From NCBI RefSeq assembly GCF_000025185.1, contig NC_013720.1, positions 5,394,001-5,458,000 on the forward strand: a stretch of DNA of 64,000 nucleotides. Direction: 5' to 3'. The notes beneath the pieces are model-generated. The model was given only the letters and a program-made list of their open reading frames with translations, did not search any database and had not been told where the DNA came from. The position numbers and the translations under genes were made by a program. Source of the stretch: Pirellula staleyi DSM 6068 (lineage in GTDB: Bacteria > Planctomycetota > Planctomycetia > Pirellulales > Pirellulaceae). The stretch's first letter is position 1; every line of letters starts with the position of its first letter. Shown piece after piece: positions 35,585 to 44,651 of this stretch.

Positions 35585-36814
35585 ATGAGCGTGCAAGCTG
35601 CAAACCTGATAGCTCGATCAGCGATCCTCTCCACGGCGAGTCTCGTGCTCGTCATGCTCGCTGCCTCGTTTGCCTCGGCCCAGGGGGGACGTCCGTTTGC
35701 ACAGCCGCTGTTCGACCCACCGAACTATGCCCGGTTCGACAACTGCCGCCCGGTGCCTCTGGCTTGGGGCGATTCGCCGTTCTACGACTTCGGCAACTGC
35801 GGCAACGGCGACTGCGGACCGCAGTGTGAAGAGAATGGGGTCAATGGACCAGCGGCTCTAGTCGTCCATCGTCCCAATCTGTGGTACGCCACGGTCGACT
35901 TTGCACCGATGATGTACGATCCCAACACCGGAGTGACGTTCGCACGCGTCGGCCCCACGGGACCTCCCGTCCTGAGCGAAGGGAGCCAGGAATACGAATT
36001 CGATGCGGGGGGCGAATTCACTCTCGGCTTACGTTTTGCCGATCGCTGGCGCGTCGAAGGAACTTATCTCGGCAGCTACCAGTGGCAAGACACCGCCGTC
36101 GCCACTGACACCACCAACCCGAATGATATCGGCGGCATTGGTAACCTCAGTACGCTGCTGTCAAACTTCAACGATCCTGCCGTTGCGGGGCTCGATTACA
36201 ACAGCCAAGTGACGGTCGATACGCGAGCCAGTCTCGAGTCGGCCGAAATCAACTTTCGTTATCGTGTCGACATGCCTGCGGGACCTTTCGATGTCCATCT
36301 GCTGTTCGGTGGCAAATACCTGTCGACCGGCGAGAATCTCGATTTCACTTCGATCGCCGATAGCCCCGGCCCCGACGGCGCAATCAATAACGTGGTGGTC
36401 GATACGCGCAATGAGTTGTGGGGGATGCAGCTTGGCTTTGCCACAAACTGGATGGTGTCGCCACGGTTCTTTCTCGAGACCGATTTGCGTGGCGCTCTCT
36501 GCATGAACGACGCCTCGCAAACCACGGTGTATACCAACACCGACGAGAACAGTGCCGTGACAGTGTTCAACACTGGCGCTGTCCAGGACCGCACCAGTTT
36601 TACCGGCGATCTGGCGATCATCGGCAACTGGCAAGTGACTCCCTATCTCGTGTTCCGCGCTGGCTATCAAGCGTCGCTCGTCACGGGACTTGCCCTCGCC
36701 TCCGAAAACTTGCAAACCAACAACACGCTGCTGCGAAATGGTCCAGGTGTGCTCGTCGACACGGGCGAACTGGTCTATCACGGTCCCGTCGTCGGTTTCA
36801 CCATCATGCGATAA
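35585..36814 (+). CDS. BBP7-like outer-membrane beta-barrel protein
   Basis: A 409-aa exported protein with a signal peptide (cleavage near FASAQG, residue 33), a Pro/Cys-rich N-terminal stretch (NCRPVPLAWG, NCGNGDCGPQCEE) and then alternating amphipathic strands such as LWYATVDFAPMMYDPN, GGEFTLGLRFADRWRVEGTYLGS and PYLVFRAGYQASLVTGLALA. This matches the planctomycete BBP7 family of predicted outer-membrane barrels. ATG 35585 is used because it begins the signal and has a ribosome site; the open frame extends to 35525. It is followed after 15 bases by an unrelated small gene on the same strand. Confidence 0.78.
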   Translation: MSVQAANLIARSAILSTASLVLVMLAASFASAQGGRPFAQPLFDPPNYARFDNCRPVPLAWGDSPFYDFGNCGNGDCGPQCEENGVNGPAALVVHRPNLWYATVDFAPMMYDPNTGVTFARVGPTGPPVLSEGSQEYEFDAGGEFTLGLRFADRWRVEGTYLGSYQWQDTAVATDTTNPNDIGGIGNLSTLLSNFNDPAVAGLDYNSQVTVDTRASLESAEINFRYRVDMPAGPFDVHLLFGGKYLSTGENLDFTSIADSPGPDGAINNVVVDTRNELWGMQLGFATNWMVSPRFFLETDLRGALCMNDASQTTVYTNTDENSAVTVFNTGAVQDRTSFTGDLAIIGNWQVTPYLVFRAGYQASLVTGLALASENLQTNNTLLRNGPGVLVDTGELVYHGPVVGFTIMR

Positions 36815-36829
36815 GGCAGTGAAATCAAA

Positions 36830-37372
36830 ATGCGGTTCGATTTCGATGCTTTAGTTGAAGTGCTTCGCCTTGCCGTGCTCAGCGCGATTTCTGACCGTGA
36901 CGTTACGATTCGTGAACTGAGCCGCATCGAACCCCTCTGGGCGGTTTCGTTGGATATTCTTCCCTGGCAACCCTATGTCGGCATCGCTTTCAGACTGGAG
37001 AGCGAGTCGGACTATGGTGCCTCATCGAATTCTGCCGACTGGAAGCACTCGCATTTCATCGAAAATATTTCCAGTGCGCCGCTTTCCGTTGCTGCTGACT
37101 ATGTGCATCGCCTACACCAAGAGTTCAACGAAGATGTCTCTTTAGAAGTCTCGCACCTGATCCTCCTGGCTGGTGCTCATGCTCTACTAGACAGTCGTGT
37201 CGCACTGCTTTTGCGGTCCATTGGAATCGATGCACCTGAAATCAATGAGCGACTGAGTGGCACATACTTCAAGTACTTCGTAATCGATTCCGATGGGACA
37301 ATCAAAGCAAATTACTGCGACATCGTCCGGGCAAATCGGGCCACTCGATTCATGCTCGGTCGCATTGCGTAA
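36830..37372 (+). CDS. Hypothetical protein, 180 aa
   Basis: Not recognised. A soluble 180-aa protein without signal or TM segments, mixed alpha/beta in character: MRFDFDALVEVLRLAVLSAIS, a WQPYVGIAFRLESES strand region, helical LSVAADYVHRLHQEF and LIGAH-like LILLAGAHALLD. It follows the BBP7-like gene by 15 bases and may be cotranscribed, but appears more AT-rich than its neighbours, which could mean a recent arrival. Start ATG 36830 has only a distant AAGG. Function unknown. Confidence 0.65.
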   Translation: MRFDFDALVEVLRLAVLSAISDRDVTIRELSRIEPLWAVSLDILPWQPYVGIAFRLESESDYGASSNSADWKHSHFIENISSAPLSVAADYVHRLHQEFNEDVSLEVSHLILLAGAHALLDSRVALLLRSIGIDAPEINERLSGTYFKYFVIDSDGTIKANYCDIVRANRATRFMLGRIA

Positions 37373-37750
37373 CCCGTATTGACCAGCTCTTGTTTCGTCC
37401 AAAAGTGGCAAAGATACGCACGTATAGCCTAACTAGCGGTTCAACCCGACGTATGCCGCGATAAGAGTTTGGTATATCACGTCACGTCTGGGTACACGCG
37501 GGTTAACCTGGGCGATAGAGCGAGTGCAGTCGGCAAACAGCTCCACTGCTGGGCAAGACAGCAGTGCCACCCGAAAAACGTGTCATTGTTTGAATTACAG
37601 ACGACTAGAACACGCTCAAGAAAATAAAAAAGACATCGCCAGGGAGAGTGGCGATGTCTTACGGAGAGGTTGATTTTTACGCTGCGAACGAATCGTTCGT
37701 TTTGAAGGCAACTGCCTAAGTGAGCAGTGCCGCGAGCTTGGCAGTCCAAA
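37373..37750. other. 378-base convergent intergenic region
   Basis: No gene. Contains the leftward terminator at 37630-37660; the rest shows nothing notable. Confidence 0.5.
37618..37660 (-). terminator. Intrinsic terminator of the 37751 lipoprotein gene
   Basis: AAGACATCGCC (37630-37640) and GGCGATGTCTT (37650-37660) form a perfect 11-bp stem with a 9-base loop; on the leftward strand it is followed by TTTTTATTTTC, a classical U-tract. It lies about 90 bases after the stop. GGAGAGGTTGATT sits just beside it at 37664-37676, as beside the next terminator. Confidence 0.82.
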
Positions 37751-38218
37751 TTAAGGATTGACCATCACGCCAGGCTGTCCGGTTGCTGTCGGAGCAACGA
37801 CCGGCACGTCAATGTCGAACTTCCCATTGGCGCTCGTCAGATCCACCGCTTTCTCGAAGCGTGGAAACATCCGGACGTTAGAGACTTCGTCTCCCCCTTC
37901 GCCAGCCCCTGCTGCAGAGGCTGGAGCAAAACCTTCGACAGCCACGATCATCGGTCCCGAAGGGGCTCCCATGCCACCATCCGACGAGGTGTCGTACTTG
38001 CCATCCTTGATGTTGGCATAGCCTGTTTGTCCCGAGTTTCCTTGGGTGCTGTCGGGCTGAAAATAGATCTTGCCCGAAGGAATCGGCTGGCCTTGGAAGG
38101 TGACCGATCCGGAGTATTGCGTGCCCGACGAGTTGCCGCAACCAGCGATTGCGAAGGTCGTGCACACTAGCAATCCGAGAGCCAGATTTCGAACAGAGGC
38201 GAGATGAGTGCGGAGCAT
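37751..38218 (-). CDS. Lipoprotein, carboxypeptidase-regulatory-like
   Basis: A 155-aa predicted lipoprotein: hydrophobic core LALGLLVCTTFAIAGC with lipobox IAGC (cysteine near residue 27), then GNSSGTQYSGSVTFQGQPIPSGKIYFQP, the start of a small beta-sandwich of the carboxypeptidase-regulatory type, a Gly/Ala-rich loop and a short C-terminal strand. It lies downstream of a DUF1559 gene, separated by that gene's terminator, and mirrors the lipoprotein/DUF1559 pair at 9.1-10.7 kb. Function unknown. Confidence 0.82.
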   Translation of the reverse strand: MLRTHLASVRNLALGLLVCTTFAIAGCGNSSGTQYSGSVTFQGQPIPSGKIYFQPDSTQGNSGQTGYANIKDGKYDTSSDGGMGAPSGPMIVAVEGFAPASAAGAGEGGDEVSNVRMFPRFEKAVDLTSANGKFDIDVPVVAPTATGQPGVMVNP

Positions 38219-38260
38219 AAAAAATCCTTAGTAGCAACGAAGGCTGGCGCTAATGAGCAA

Positions 38261-38300
38261 TAAAAAAGTCTCAAATCGCCGCAAGGGCGAGATGAGACTC
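38261..38300 (-). terminator. Intrinsic terminator of the DUF1559 gene
   Basis: AGTCTCA-aa-TCGCC (38268-38281) pairs with GGCGA-ga-TGAGACT (38287-38300), leaving a small symmetric internal loop; on the leftward strand TTTTTTAT follows. It lies 90 bases after the stop at 38390. GGAGAGGTTGATT occurs at 38304-38316, immediately beside it. Confidence 0.78.
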
Positions 38301-38389
38301 GAGGAGAGGTTGATTCAGGGATGACGGGGGAAACTCACAGTTGAAGTACCCCCGTCCGAGTCGCTCGCCCTAGTTTTGGCGGCTGATCA

Positions 38390-39373
38390 TTATGGAATGA
38401 CCGCTTGTTCAGCACCGTCCATGCTGGCGATCACTTTGTAGAGGTTGATGTCGATCGTTTGCGAAACGAAACGGACCGAAGCATCACCGAGACCAAAGTT
38501 ACAGCCGTTGGTGTGATGGCTGCCGAAGCTGATGTGATTGAAGTTGTCAGCACCGTTGTAGAAGGTCGAGTTGATGGGGTAGGTGACGTTTTTGCAAGCG
38601 CCCGATCCACCGTTGTTGCCGCGAATCCAGGTGCGGTAGTCATTTGCTTGTCCCAAGGGCATGCGACGCGAACGTTCGGCAATCATCAGCGTGTTCGACG
38701 AACCATCAATGATGCTGGCGAACGTGACGATGCGATTCGTGCTCACCGAACCAGTGGTGACGCGGAAGTGGCTGAAAATGCCGTGTGCCGACCAAGCGCC
38801 GTTGTTCGATGCATCACCCACGGTGTAGTTATAAGTGACACCGTTGTAGGTCACTGGCGTTGGGTTCGTCGTTCCAGCAGGGCCCATCACGCCGTAGTAG
38901 TGGGTCGTTGGATTGTTTGTCAGGTTGGTGTTGGGATCAAGATACTGTTTGGCGGGAGGTCCCGATGGGCAGTAGAGCGTAGGAACGATAACCGCCCCCA
39001 CCGCTGCATTGACAGGGTCGTTGTACGGAAGGGCAAAGTTGTACTTCGAGTACAAAGATTGCTGTTCGAAGAACGGCAGCGAGTAGACAATCCAGCTGGT
39101 TCCTCGAATCACGGTGGTCGGAGCGGCTGGGTCGACTGGGCTCTTGTAGACGTCGTTTTCAGCTCCGGGTGGGAACTTGTTGTTGACGTCGTGGAAGTTG
39201 TGAACAGCCAGGGTGAGTTGCTTGAGCTGATTTTGGCAGCTCATACGGCGGGCAGCTTCGCGAGCAGCCTGCACAGCAGGAAGAAGAAGTGCCACCAGAA
39301 CCCCGATGATGGCAATCACAACCAGGAGCTCGACGAGCGTGAAAGCCCGCCTCCGCAAAGGAGATTGGTACAT
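38390..39373 (-). CDS. DUF1559 pseudopilin-type protein
   Basis: A 327-aa DUF1559 protein with a prepilin-like N-terminus: [19 protein letters not shown], cleaved before the conserved hydrophobic helix, then [18 protein letters not shown] and [18 protein letters not shown]. The C-terminal [23 protein letters not shown] matches the H-x9-DG-type ending, here with GDAS. It resembles the protein at 9663-10706 but is not a close copy. The leader between 39374 and about 39490 is T-rich on the leftward strand and may hold the promoter. Confidence 0.92.
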   Translation of the reverse strand: MYQSPLRRRAFTLVELLVVIAIIGVLVALLLPAVQAAREAARRMSCQNQLKQLTLAVHNFHDVNNKFPPGAENDVYKSPVDPAAPTTVIRGTSWIVYSLPFFEQQSLYSKYNFALPYNDPVNAAVGAVIVPTLYCPSGPPAKQYLDPNTNLTNNPTTHYYGVMGPAGTTNPTPVTYNGVTYNYTVGDASNNGAWSAHGIFSHFRVTTGSVSTNRIVTFASIIDGSSNTLMIAERSRRMPLGQANDYRTWIRGNNGGSGACKNVTYPINSTFYNGADNFNHISFGSHHTNGCNFGLGDASVRFVSQTIDINLYKVIASMDGAEQAVIP

Positions 39374-40074
39374 AGAGCGACTCGCTATAAGAGAATAAAA
39401 TGAGACGAGAAACGAAACTTAAAACCTTTGACAAAAACAAGCAAGAGTTCTTGCGACACCGCTATCTACTGCTAAAGGATGCTTAAGCGGCATTAGCCCC
39501 CGTTAAACGCCCTTGAAATGAAGTAGTAAGAGCGTGAACAAACGATTCTTGGGGCGGAAGAATAGCTCTGAGCAACGAAAACACCCTCCGATGGAGGGGA
39601 CAGGGCGTTTACGGGCGATTCGGCTCCCTCGAAGGGATCGCGAGCGGGCTTGCTCGGGCACTGATAGGTCAAGAAATCGCTTGTAAAGCCCTTGTTACAT
39701 TCGTGTTTACCCAGTGACACACGAACGATATCAGACCACCAATCGATGTGCGGCCTTGCGCCGCGAAGGAGCGAATCTCCGCACATATGCTTGGGTGGGA
39801 CTTACAGGCTGGCCGCCAAGCTCCGCTAAAGATGCATGCAGATAAGGCTGCATTTCGTGGCATCTGTTGAGGATTTAAGTGCTTTGGCACTGAAATCGGA
39901 GATGAGCGGTCGATCGACTAACGAAGAAAACGATGCCGCTAGAGACTTTTTTAGATTTTTCAGCGACTGGCCCTCCACTGGCACACGGAAGCACCACGCG
40001 AGGGGAGAGGCATGAGTCCACGGACCATCGCCAGGTTTTGGCGAGACGCATGGCAGTAGATGCCAGCAAGCGAG
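39374..40074. other. 700-base intergenic region
   Basis: No convincing gene. It contains CCCTCC-gat-GGAGGG (39584-39598), followed leftward by TGTTTTCG, and an 8-bp inverted repeat ATGTGCGG/CCGCACAT (39746-39753 and 39779-39786). Either could serve the leftward hydrolase transcript, but neither is a clear terminator. Confidence 0.35.
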
Positions 40075-41163
40075 TTACCGCGACGAACTTGAGTGCGTTT
40101 TGGTGTGGGTCGGCGTATGCACCGGCCCGTGGGCATCGGTGCGACGCGAGCGGATGAGCAGTGGGGCATGAACGGGCATCACGCTCGTCACGAAATCGAC
40201 GAGTCGCCATTCCATCCAGCGGCGATCCCCTTCACGCGGATTGCTCGAAATGAATCCGAGATGACCTCCGCTGCGGGTGACCATCAACTCGGTGGTAGGG
40301 GAGAGGACCGCAGCCTCGAAACTCGAGATCGGAACGATCGGGTCGTCGTCGGCGGTGATGATCAGGGTCGAGTGGCGAATCTTGCTGAGCTGCGGCTTGC
40401 TGCTCGCCTGCGAGTAGTAATCGTGCGCGTCTTTGAAGCCACCCAGCCGCGCGGTGAAGCGATCGTCGAAATCCCACAAGCGTTTCGGCTGGGGCGAGAG
40501 ATCGACATCCACCACGCCAGGAATTTCGCGGCGGCGGCGCTCGACGAGCCGCATCAAGTTGCGGACGAACATCTGGTCGTAGGCCCGCTGCATCCCTTTT
40601 TGAATATGCTCGGCGCAGTGCACTAAATCCACTGGCGGCGCAACCGCCATGCCACCGATCACGCAGTCGGGAACATTGCTGGCATGCGCGCCCAGGTACT
40701 TGAGGACCATGTTGGCCCCCATCGAGAACCCGGCGATCACCAGCGGCGAACCGGGGCAAAGGTCGGCAACGAACTGAACGGCGGCATGGACATCGTCGCT
40801 GCGGGCGGCATGCCCCAGGTGACGAGCGTAGGCAAAACCGGCTCCGCTGCCACGCAAGTCGACACGAATGACGCGAATGCCACGTGCGTTGAGCTTATCG
40901 GCACCACGGCGCATGTAGCCCGATTGGTGTGAGCCACCGAGGCCATGAAACAGCACGGCGACGCGATCGCCAGCCTGCCATTGCTCGGGGCAATCGTCGT
41001 GAATGGCGAGGGAATCACCATCGGCCAGCGGCACCAGACGGAGTTTGGCGACGTAGGTCGACTTCGGTCCGGGCAAATAGCACCCGAGAACGGTCTGCAA
41101 ATGACCACCCCGCACCAGCGGATGCGCTCGAAACGGTGGTACACGCGACCAATTCACCAGCAA
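40075..41163 (-). CDS. YheT-type alpha/beta hydrolase
   Basis: A 362-aa alpha/beta-hydrolase of the YheT/EMB8 group, putative carboxylesterase. PPFRAHPLVRGGHLQTVLG is the family's N-terminal signature; AVLFHGLGGSHQSGYMRR is the oxyanion region; the nucleophile elbow is GFSMGAN; the acid is in ITADDDPIVP and the histidine in RSGGHLGFI. Cytosolic, substrate unknown. The C-terminus ends in a His/Thr/Ser-rich tail. It lies downstream of the FHA-sigma-54 activator on the same strand but 286 bases apart, so the two are probably independent. Confidence 0.9.
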   Translation of the reverse strand: MLVNWSRVPPFRAHPLVRGGHLQTVLGCYLPGPKSTYVAKLRLVPLADGDSLAIHDDCPEQWQAGDRVAVLFHGLGGSHQSGYMRRGADKLNARGIRVIRVDLRGSGAGFAYARHLGHAARSDDVHAAVQFVADLCPGSPLVIAGFSMGANMVLKYLGAHASNVPDCVIGGMAVAPPVDLVHCAEHIQKGMQRAYDQMFVRNLMRLVERRRREIPGVVDVDLSPQPKRLWDFDDRFTARLGGFKDAHDYYSQASSKPQLSKIRHSTLIITADDDPIVPISSFEAAVLSPTTELMVTRSGGHLGFISSNPREGDRRWMEWRLVDFVTSVMPVHAPLLIRSRRTDAHGPVHTPTHTKTHSSSSR

Positions 41164-41449
41164 GCTTCCTTTCCGACTTCGTAGCCGAATGACTGACCAT
41201 CAATGACGATGTTGCTAATTTCAATCGCCGCTAATCCGTGACAACTCCCGAAAGGTCGTCTCGGCGAAAGTATACCGACGGGTACATCCCACTGGGCATA
41301 TCAGTTCACCTGCGCCACTCGAAAAATAGTTCGTGCGCCGTCGCAGTTACTACTCTACACGAGCTGGCTTTGGTTTCATGATTGCTAGCGGTCAAGTTGC
41401 TGGCAGGGCAAGGCTCGGGAGAGTGAGTTGCTCGAGCACTGCCGCAACG

Positions 41450-43285
41450 CTATTTCCTTTCGATACCGTATTCCTCGATTTTGCGATACAGCGTTGCACG
41501 GCCAAGTCCCAAAAGTTTTGCCGCTTCGGGAACATTTCCGCTGGTACGCTTCAAAGCCTCTTGAATCAGACGACGTTCCCAGTAGTCCATCCGAAGCGAT
41601 TCGAGTTCCGCCGCGTTTCCAACATCGCGTAGTCCCAGATCATCGGGCAGGATGATCGAACCTTCGCACATCACCACGGCGGAGTCGATCACGTTCCGCA
41701 GTTGTCGCACATTACCGGGCCACTGGTAGCCCTCGAGCTTTTCGCGAGCATCGACCGATAAAGTGAGGCTCGGACGACCATGCTGACGCCGAAAGTGGTC
41801 GACAAAAAAGTCGATCAGCTTCCGAATATCGCTGCCACGCTCGCGGAGCGGAGGAATATAGAGCTCGAAGACGCTGAGGCGGTAGTACAAGTCTTCGCGA
41901 AAACGACCTTCACGCACAAATTCAGCCAGATCGCGGTTCGTGGCCGCAATCACGCGCACATCGACGCTGACTTCTTTCGTGCCGCCGACCGGCAAAAACG
42001 GGTGTCCTTCGAGAATCCGCAGCAGCTTGGCTTGTCCCTCGAGGGTCATTTCCCCCACTTCGTCGAGGAACAGCGTGCCGGTATGGGCCTGCTGAAACCA
42101 GCCGACGTGGTCGCTATCGGCACCGGTGAAGGCCCCTTTTTTGTGACCAAACAGCTGACTTTCCATCAGATCGCGGGGGAGGGCGGCGCAGTTGACGCTC
42201 AGCATCGGGCGGTCGCTACGATTGCTGCTGCGATGCACCGCGCGGGCCACTAGTTCCTTACCCACACCACTTTCGCCGCGCACCAGCACGCTGCCAGTGG
42301 CCCGCGCGACACGGGCAATGCGGCTCCGCAGATCATCCATCGGCTTGCTGTCGCCGATGAGTTCATCGGAGACAGCCGACTTGTCGATCAGCCGGCGATG
42401 ATCGGCCTTGAGCGTCGCATCGCGGCGTGCTCGGACCAGGGCCACCGTCAAAATATTGGCCAGCGGAATGGCGACTTCGAAATCGCTCTGGCGGAAGCGT
42501 CCATGCTCGAGGTAGAGGTGAATCGCCCCCAAAGTTGTCGCTTCGTGGATCAGCGGAACGCAAATCGCATCGGCATAATGCTGCAGCGTTTGCATCCCTT
42601 CGCTATGGAGTTGACTGTCGATCCAAACCGCTTTTCCTTGACGAATCACCATTTCGGTAAGCGAATTCGACAGTTTCACCTTGCCGGCGGCATCTTCGGG
42701 CATCACCACTTTGGGCTTGAGCTGACCATCGTCGCTGACCCACAAGAAGCCGACGACCGCCGCGCGCGTTCGCTGCTGCAGCAGATCGAGCGATTCCCGC
42801 ACCACTTGATCGGGGTCGGTACAGCCGAGCAACTTGATGCTGAGCTGATGGAGGGTCAGAAAATCGTGAGCTCGCTCGACATCGCGGAGCACCGTCACGC
42901 CGATGCTTCCGGTATCGTGCCCCTGCACGACGCGGTCGCGCACGATCGTTTGGGTATGCTCTTGCTGTTCGCTTTCGCTCGGTCGGCTGGCCGATTGCAG
43001 GAAGATGAACTCGGTGGAACCGATTTTCAGGCTGCAATTTTCAGCCAGTCGCGCTTCGTCGACCTTTTGACCGTTGAGATAGGTTCCGTTGCGGCTTCCG
43101 GCATCGCGAACCCACCAGAGTCCCTCTTCGCAGACGACCACCGAGTGGACGCGCGACGAGAGTGGATCGGTCAGCACCACGTCGCACTCGAGTCCCCGAC
43201 CAATGCGCGTGGTGCGCTCGGCGTCGAGCACGAACTGGGTTCCTGCTCGCTCGGTGTTGGTCATTTGGAGATACGAAAAAACCAT
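41450..43285 (-). CDS. FHA-GAF-sigma-54 activator (Fis-type HTH)
   Basis: A 611-aa enhancer-binding regulator of RNA polymerase-sigma-54. Domains in order: FHA (about residues 20-100; GRGLECDVVL, SRVHSVV, GSRNGTYLNG), GAF-like sensor (about 145-290), AAA+ ATPase (about 315-545; Walker A GESGVGKE, sigma-54 contact loop GAFTGA, Walker B TLFLDEVGEM, arginine region RFREDLYYRL) and a C-terminal Fis-type helix-turn-helix (KRTSGNVPEAAKLLGLGRATLYRK). FHA implies control by threonine phosphorylation on a partner instead of a response-regulator receiver domain. It diverges from cbiX. ATG 43264 is an alternative start. Confidence 0.93.
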   Translation of the reverse strand: MVFSYLQMTNTERAGTQFVLDAERTTRIGRGLECDVVLTDPLSSRVHSVVVCEEGLWWVRDAGSRNGTYLNGQKVDEARLAENCSLKIGSTEFIFLQSASRPSESEQQEHTQTIVRDRVVQGHDTGSIGVTVLRDVERAHDFLTLHQLSIKLLGCTDPDQVVRESLDLLQQRTRAAVVGFLWVSDDGQLKPKVVMPEDAAGKVKLSNSLTEMVIRQGKAVWIDSQLHSEGMQTLQHYADAICVPLIHEATTLGAIHLYLEHGRFRQSDFEVAIPLANILTVALVRARRDATLKADHRRLIDKSAVSDELIGDSKPMDDLRSRIARVARATGSVLVRGESGVGKELVARAVHRSSNRSDRPMLSVNCAALPRDLMESQLFGHKKGAFTGADSDHVGWFQQAHTGTLFLDEVGEMTLEGQAKLLRILEGHPFLPVGGTKEVSVDVRVIAATNRDLAEFVREGRFREDLYYRLSVFELYIPPLRERGSDIRKLIDFFVDHFRRQHGRPSLTLSVDAREKLEGYQWPGNVRQLRNVIDSAVVMCEGSIILPDDLGLRDVGNAAELESLRMDYWERRLIQEALKRTSGNVPEAAKLLGLGRATLYRKIEEYGIERK

Positions 43286-43433
43286 GGGCTTTTTTTAACT
43301 CACGATTCCCCAGCGGGACCATCGCGAGTGAGGTGACTCGAGTCGTCTGCGGGCTCCCTCCGCAACAACCACTCGACTAATCGCAATATAATCAGGCTAT
43401 GGAGCGACTTACTACCCCAAGGAAACTAGATTG

Positions 43434-44276
43434 ATGGCGCGCGAAATCGTCGAGCCGAGCCTCACCACGCAGGAAAGCCTGTTGCCGACGGCACTCCTGC
43501 TGGCCGGACATGGGACGCGCAGTCGCGCGGGAACCGAGTCGTTTTGGCGTCTTGTGGAACTCGCGCAGCAAGCCGCCACCGCGCGCAAGCTCGCCATCGA
43601 AGTCGCCGGTGGGCTGCTCGAACTCCAGCAGCCCACCATTCTCGATGCCCTTCAAAATCTCTACGCCACCGGCCACCGAAAAGTTGCCGTCGCACCGCTT
43701 CTTTTGTTTACCGCCGGTCATGCCAAACGCGACATTCCCGAGATCATCGCCTCGTTCCTGCAGTCGCATACTGATTGCCAAATTACGCAAGGAACTAGCT
43801 GGAACTCCTCTCCCGAGGTCGTCGCCCTGGCGCGGTACAAACTGCAGCAGACCGCCGAGCTAGCAGCGACCGTCGATCCTGCAGAAACGCTCCACTTGTT
43901 TGCCGGTCGTGGCAGCCTCGATGCCGACGCCACGGCGGAAATGCACCGTTTTGCTTCGCTGACGACATCCCCCAGCATTGCGGCCGAGCATCGGGTCGGC
44001 TTTGTAGCGATGGCCGAACCCAAAATCGGTCCGTTGCTGGAGCAAGCCGCCCGCGAGCCCTGGCGGCGCGTGATCGTGCATCCTCACCTCCTGTTTCAAG
44101 GGGAAATTCAAAGCGGCATCGTCCGGCAGGTGATCGCTTGCAAACTGGCCCGCCCCGATCAGCAGTGGCTGGTGGTGCCGCACTTGGGGAGCAATCTCGA
44201 CCCGACATCAGTTCCGGGCCAATTGCTGGCCGCTGCCACCCTCGCCGGGGCAGGACTCTTTGCCTCCCAGCCATAA
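43434..44276 (+). CDS. cbiX: Sirohydrochlorin chelatase CbiX-like, two-domain
   Basis: A 280-aa CbiX-type chelatase inserting cobalt (or iron) into sirohydrochlorin for B12 or siroheme. The first half has the histidines used for metal handling: LLLAGHGTRSRAG and LLLFTAGHAKRDIPEI. The second half repeats the fold but reads LHLFAGRGSLDADA and HPHLLFQGEIQSGI at the same points, so the first histidine is arginine and the second is lost; it appears catalytically silent. ATG 43434 or the TTG one codon earlier both follow AAGGA. It diverges from the sigma-54 activator. The metal cannot be decided; the adenosyltransferase at 16.5 kb supports cobalamin metabolism in this organism. Confidence 0.88.
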   Translation: MAREIVEPSLTTQESLLPTALLLAGHGTRSRAGTESFWRLVELAQQAATARKLAIEVAGGLLELQQPTILDALQNLYATGHRKVAVAPLLLFTAGHAKRDIPEIIASFLQSHTDCQITQGTSWNSSPEVVALARYKLQQTAELAATVDPAETLHLFAGRGSLDADATAEMHRFASLTTSPSIAAEHRVGFVAMAEPKIGPLLEQAAREPWRRVIVHPHLLFQGEIQSGIVRQVIACKLARPDQQWLVVPHLGSNLDPTSVPGQLLAAATLAGAGLFASQP

Positions 44277-44651
44277 AACGCCCAGGGGAGCAAACAGCGG
44301 GGAAACGGGAGTTAAGGAAATTCAGTCACCCTCAAAAGAGCTCGTGGCGATTCATGTTGTCGCAACTTGGCGGGATGGATAGAATGCACCAGTTGTGACC
44401 ACTTATTCAGGTGGCGACTGCGCAGTCTGAAGTTTCAGATGCTGCCCTGCCGCCCAGCATGACGGGCTCACGCATTTTCGAGATGACTGTAGAGAGAGGA
44501 CGCTTGCGAACTAGGTTCGGCGGCTCCCTCTCGGTTTAGGCTGTTTTCCAGAGCTTCGATCGGTCTGTGAGGGTGCACTGCAGAGGCCACGCTTCTGCGA
44601 TGGGTGCAACACAGAAATTCGAAGCGAGCTTTTGCGCATAAGGGACTGTGA
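44277..44651. other. 375-base region upstream of the ctp gene
   Basis: No gene. Contains the promoter candidate at 44357-44385, which would give a leader of about 260 bases before the ATG at 44652. Confidence 0.4.
44357..44385 (+). promoter_or_regulatory. Sigma-70-type promoter candidate for ctp
   Basis: TTGTCG (44357-44362) and TAGAAT (44380-44385) with an exact 17-base spacer: four and five of six consensus matches. It is the best -35/-10 pair in the gap before the protease gene. Confidence 0.5.

Noticed and set aside
39746-39786. 8-bp inverted repeat as terminator of the YheT-type gene
   Set aside because: No T-run on the leftward side and nearly 300 bases from the stop codon.
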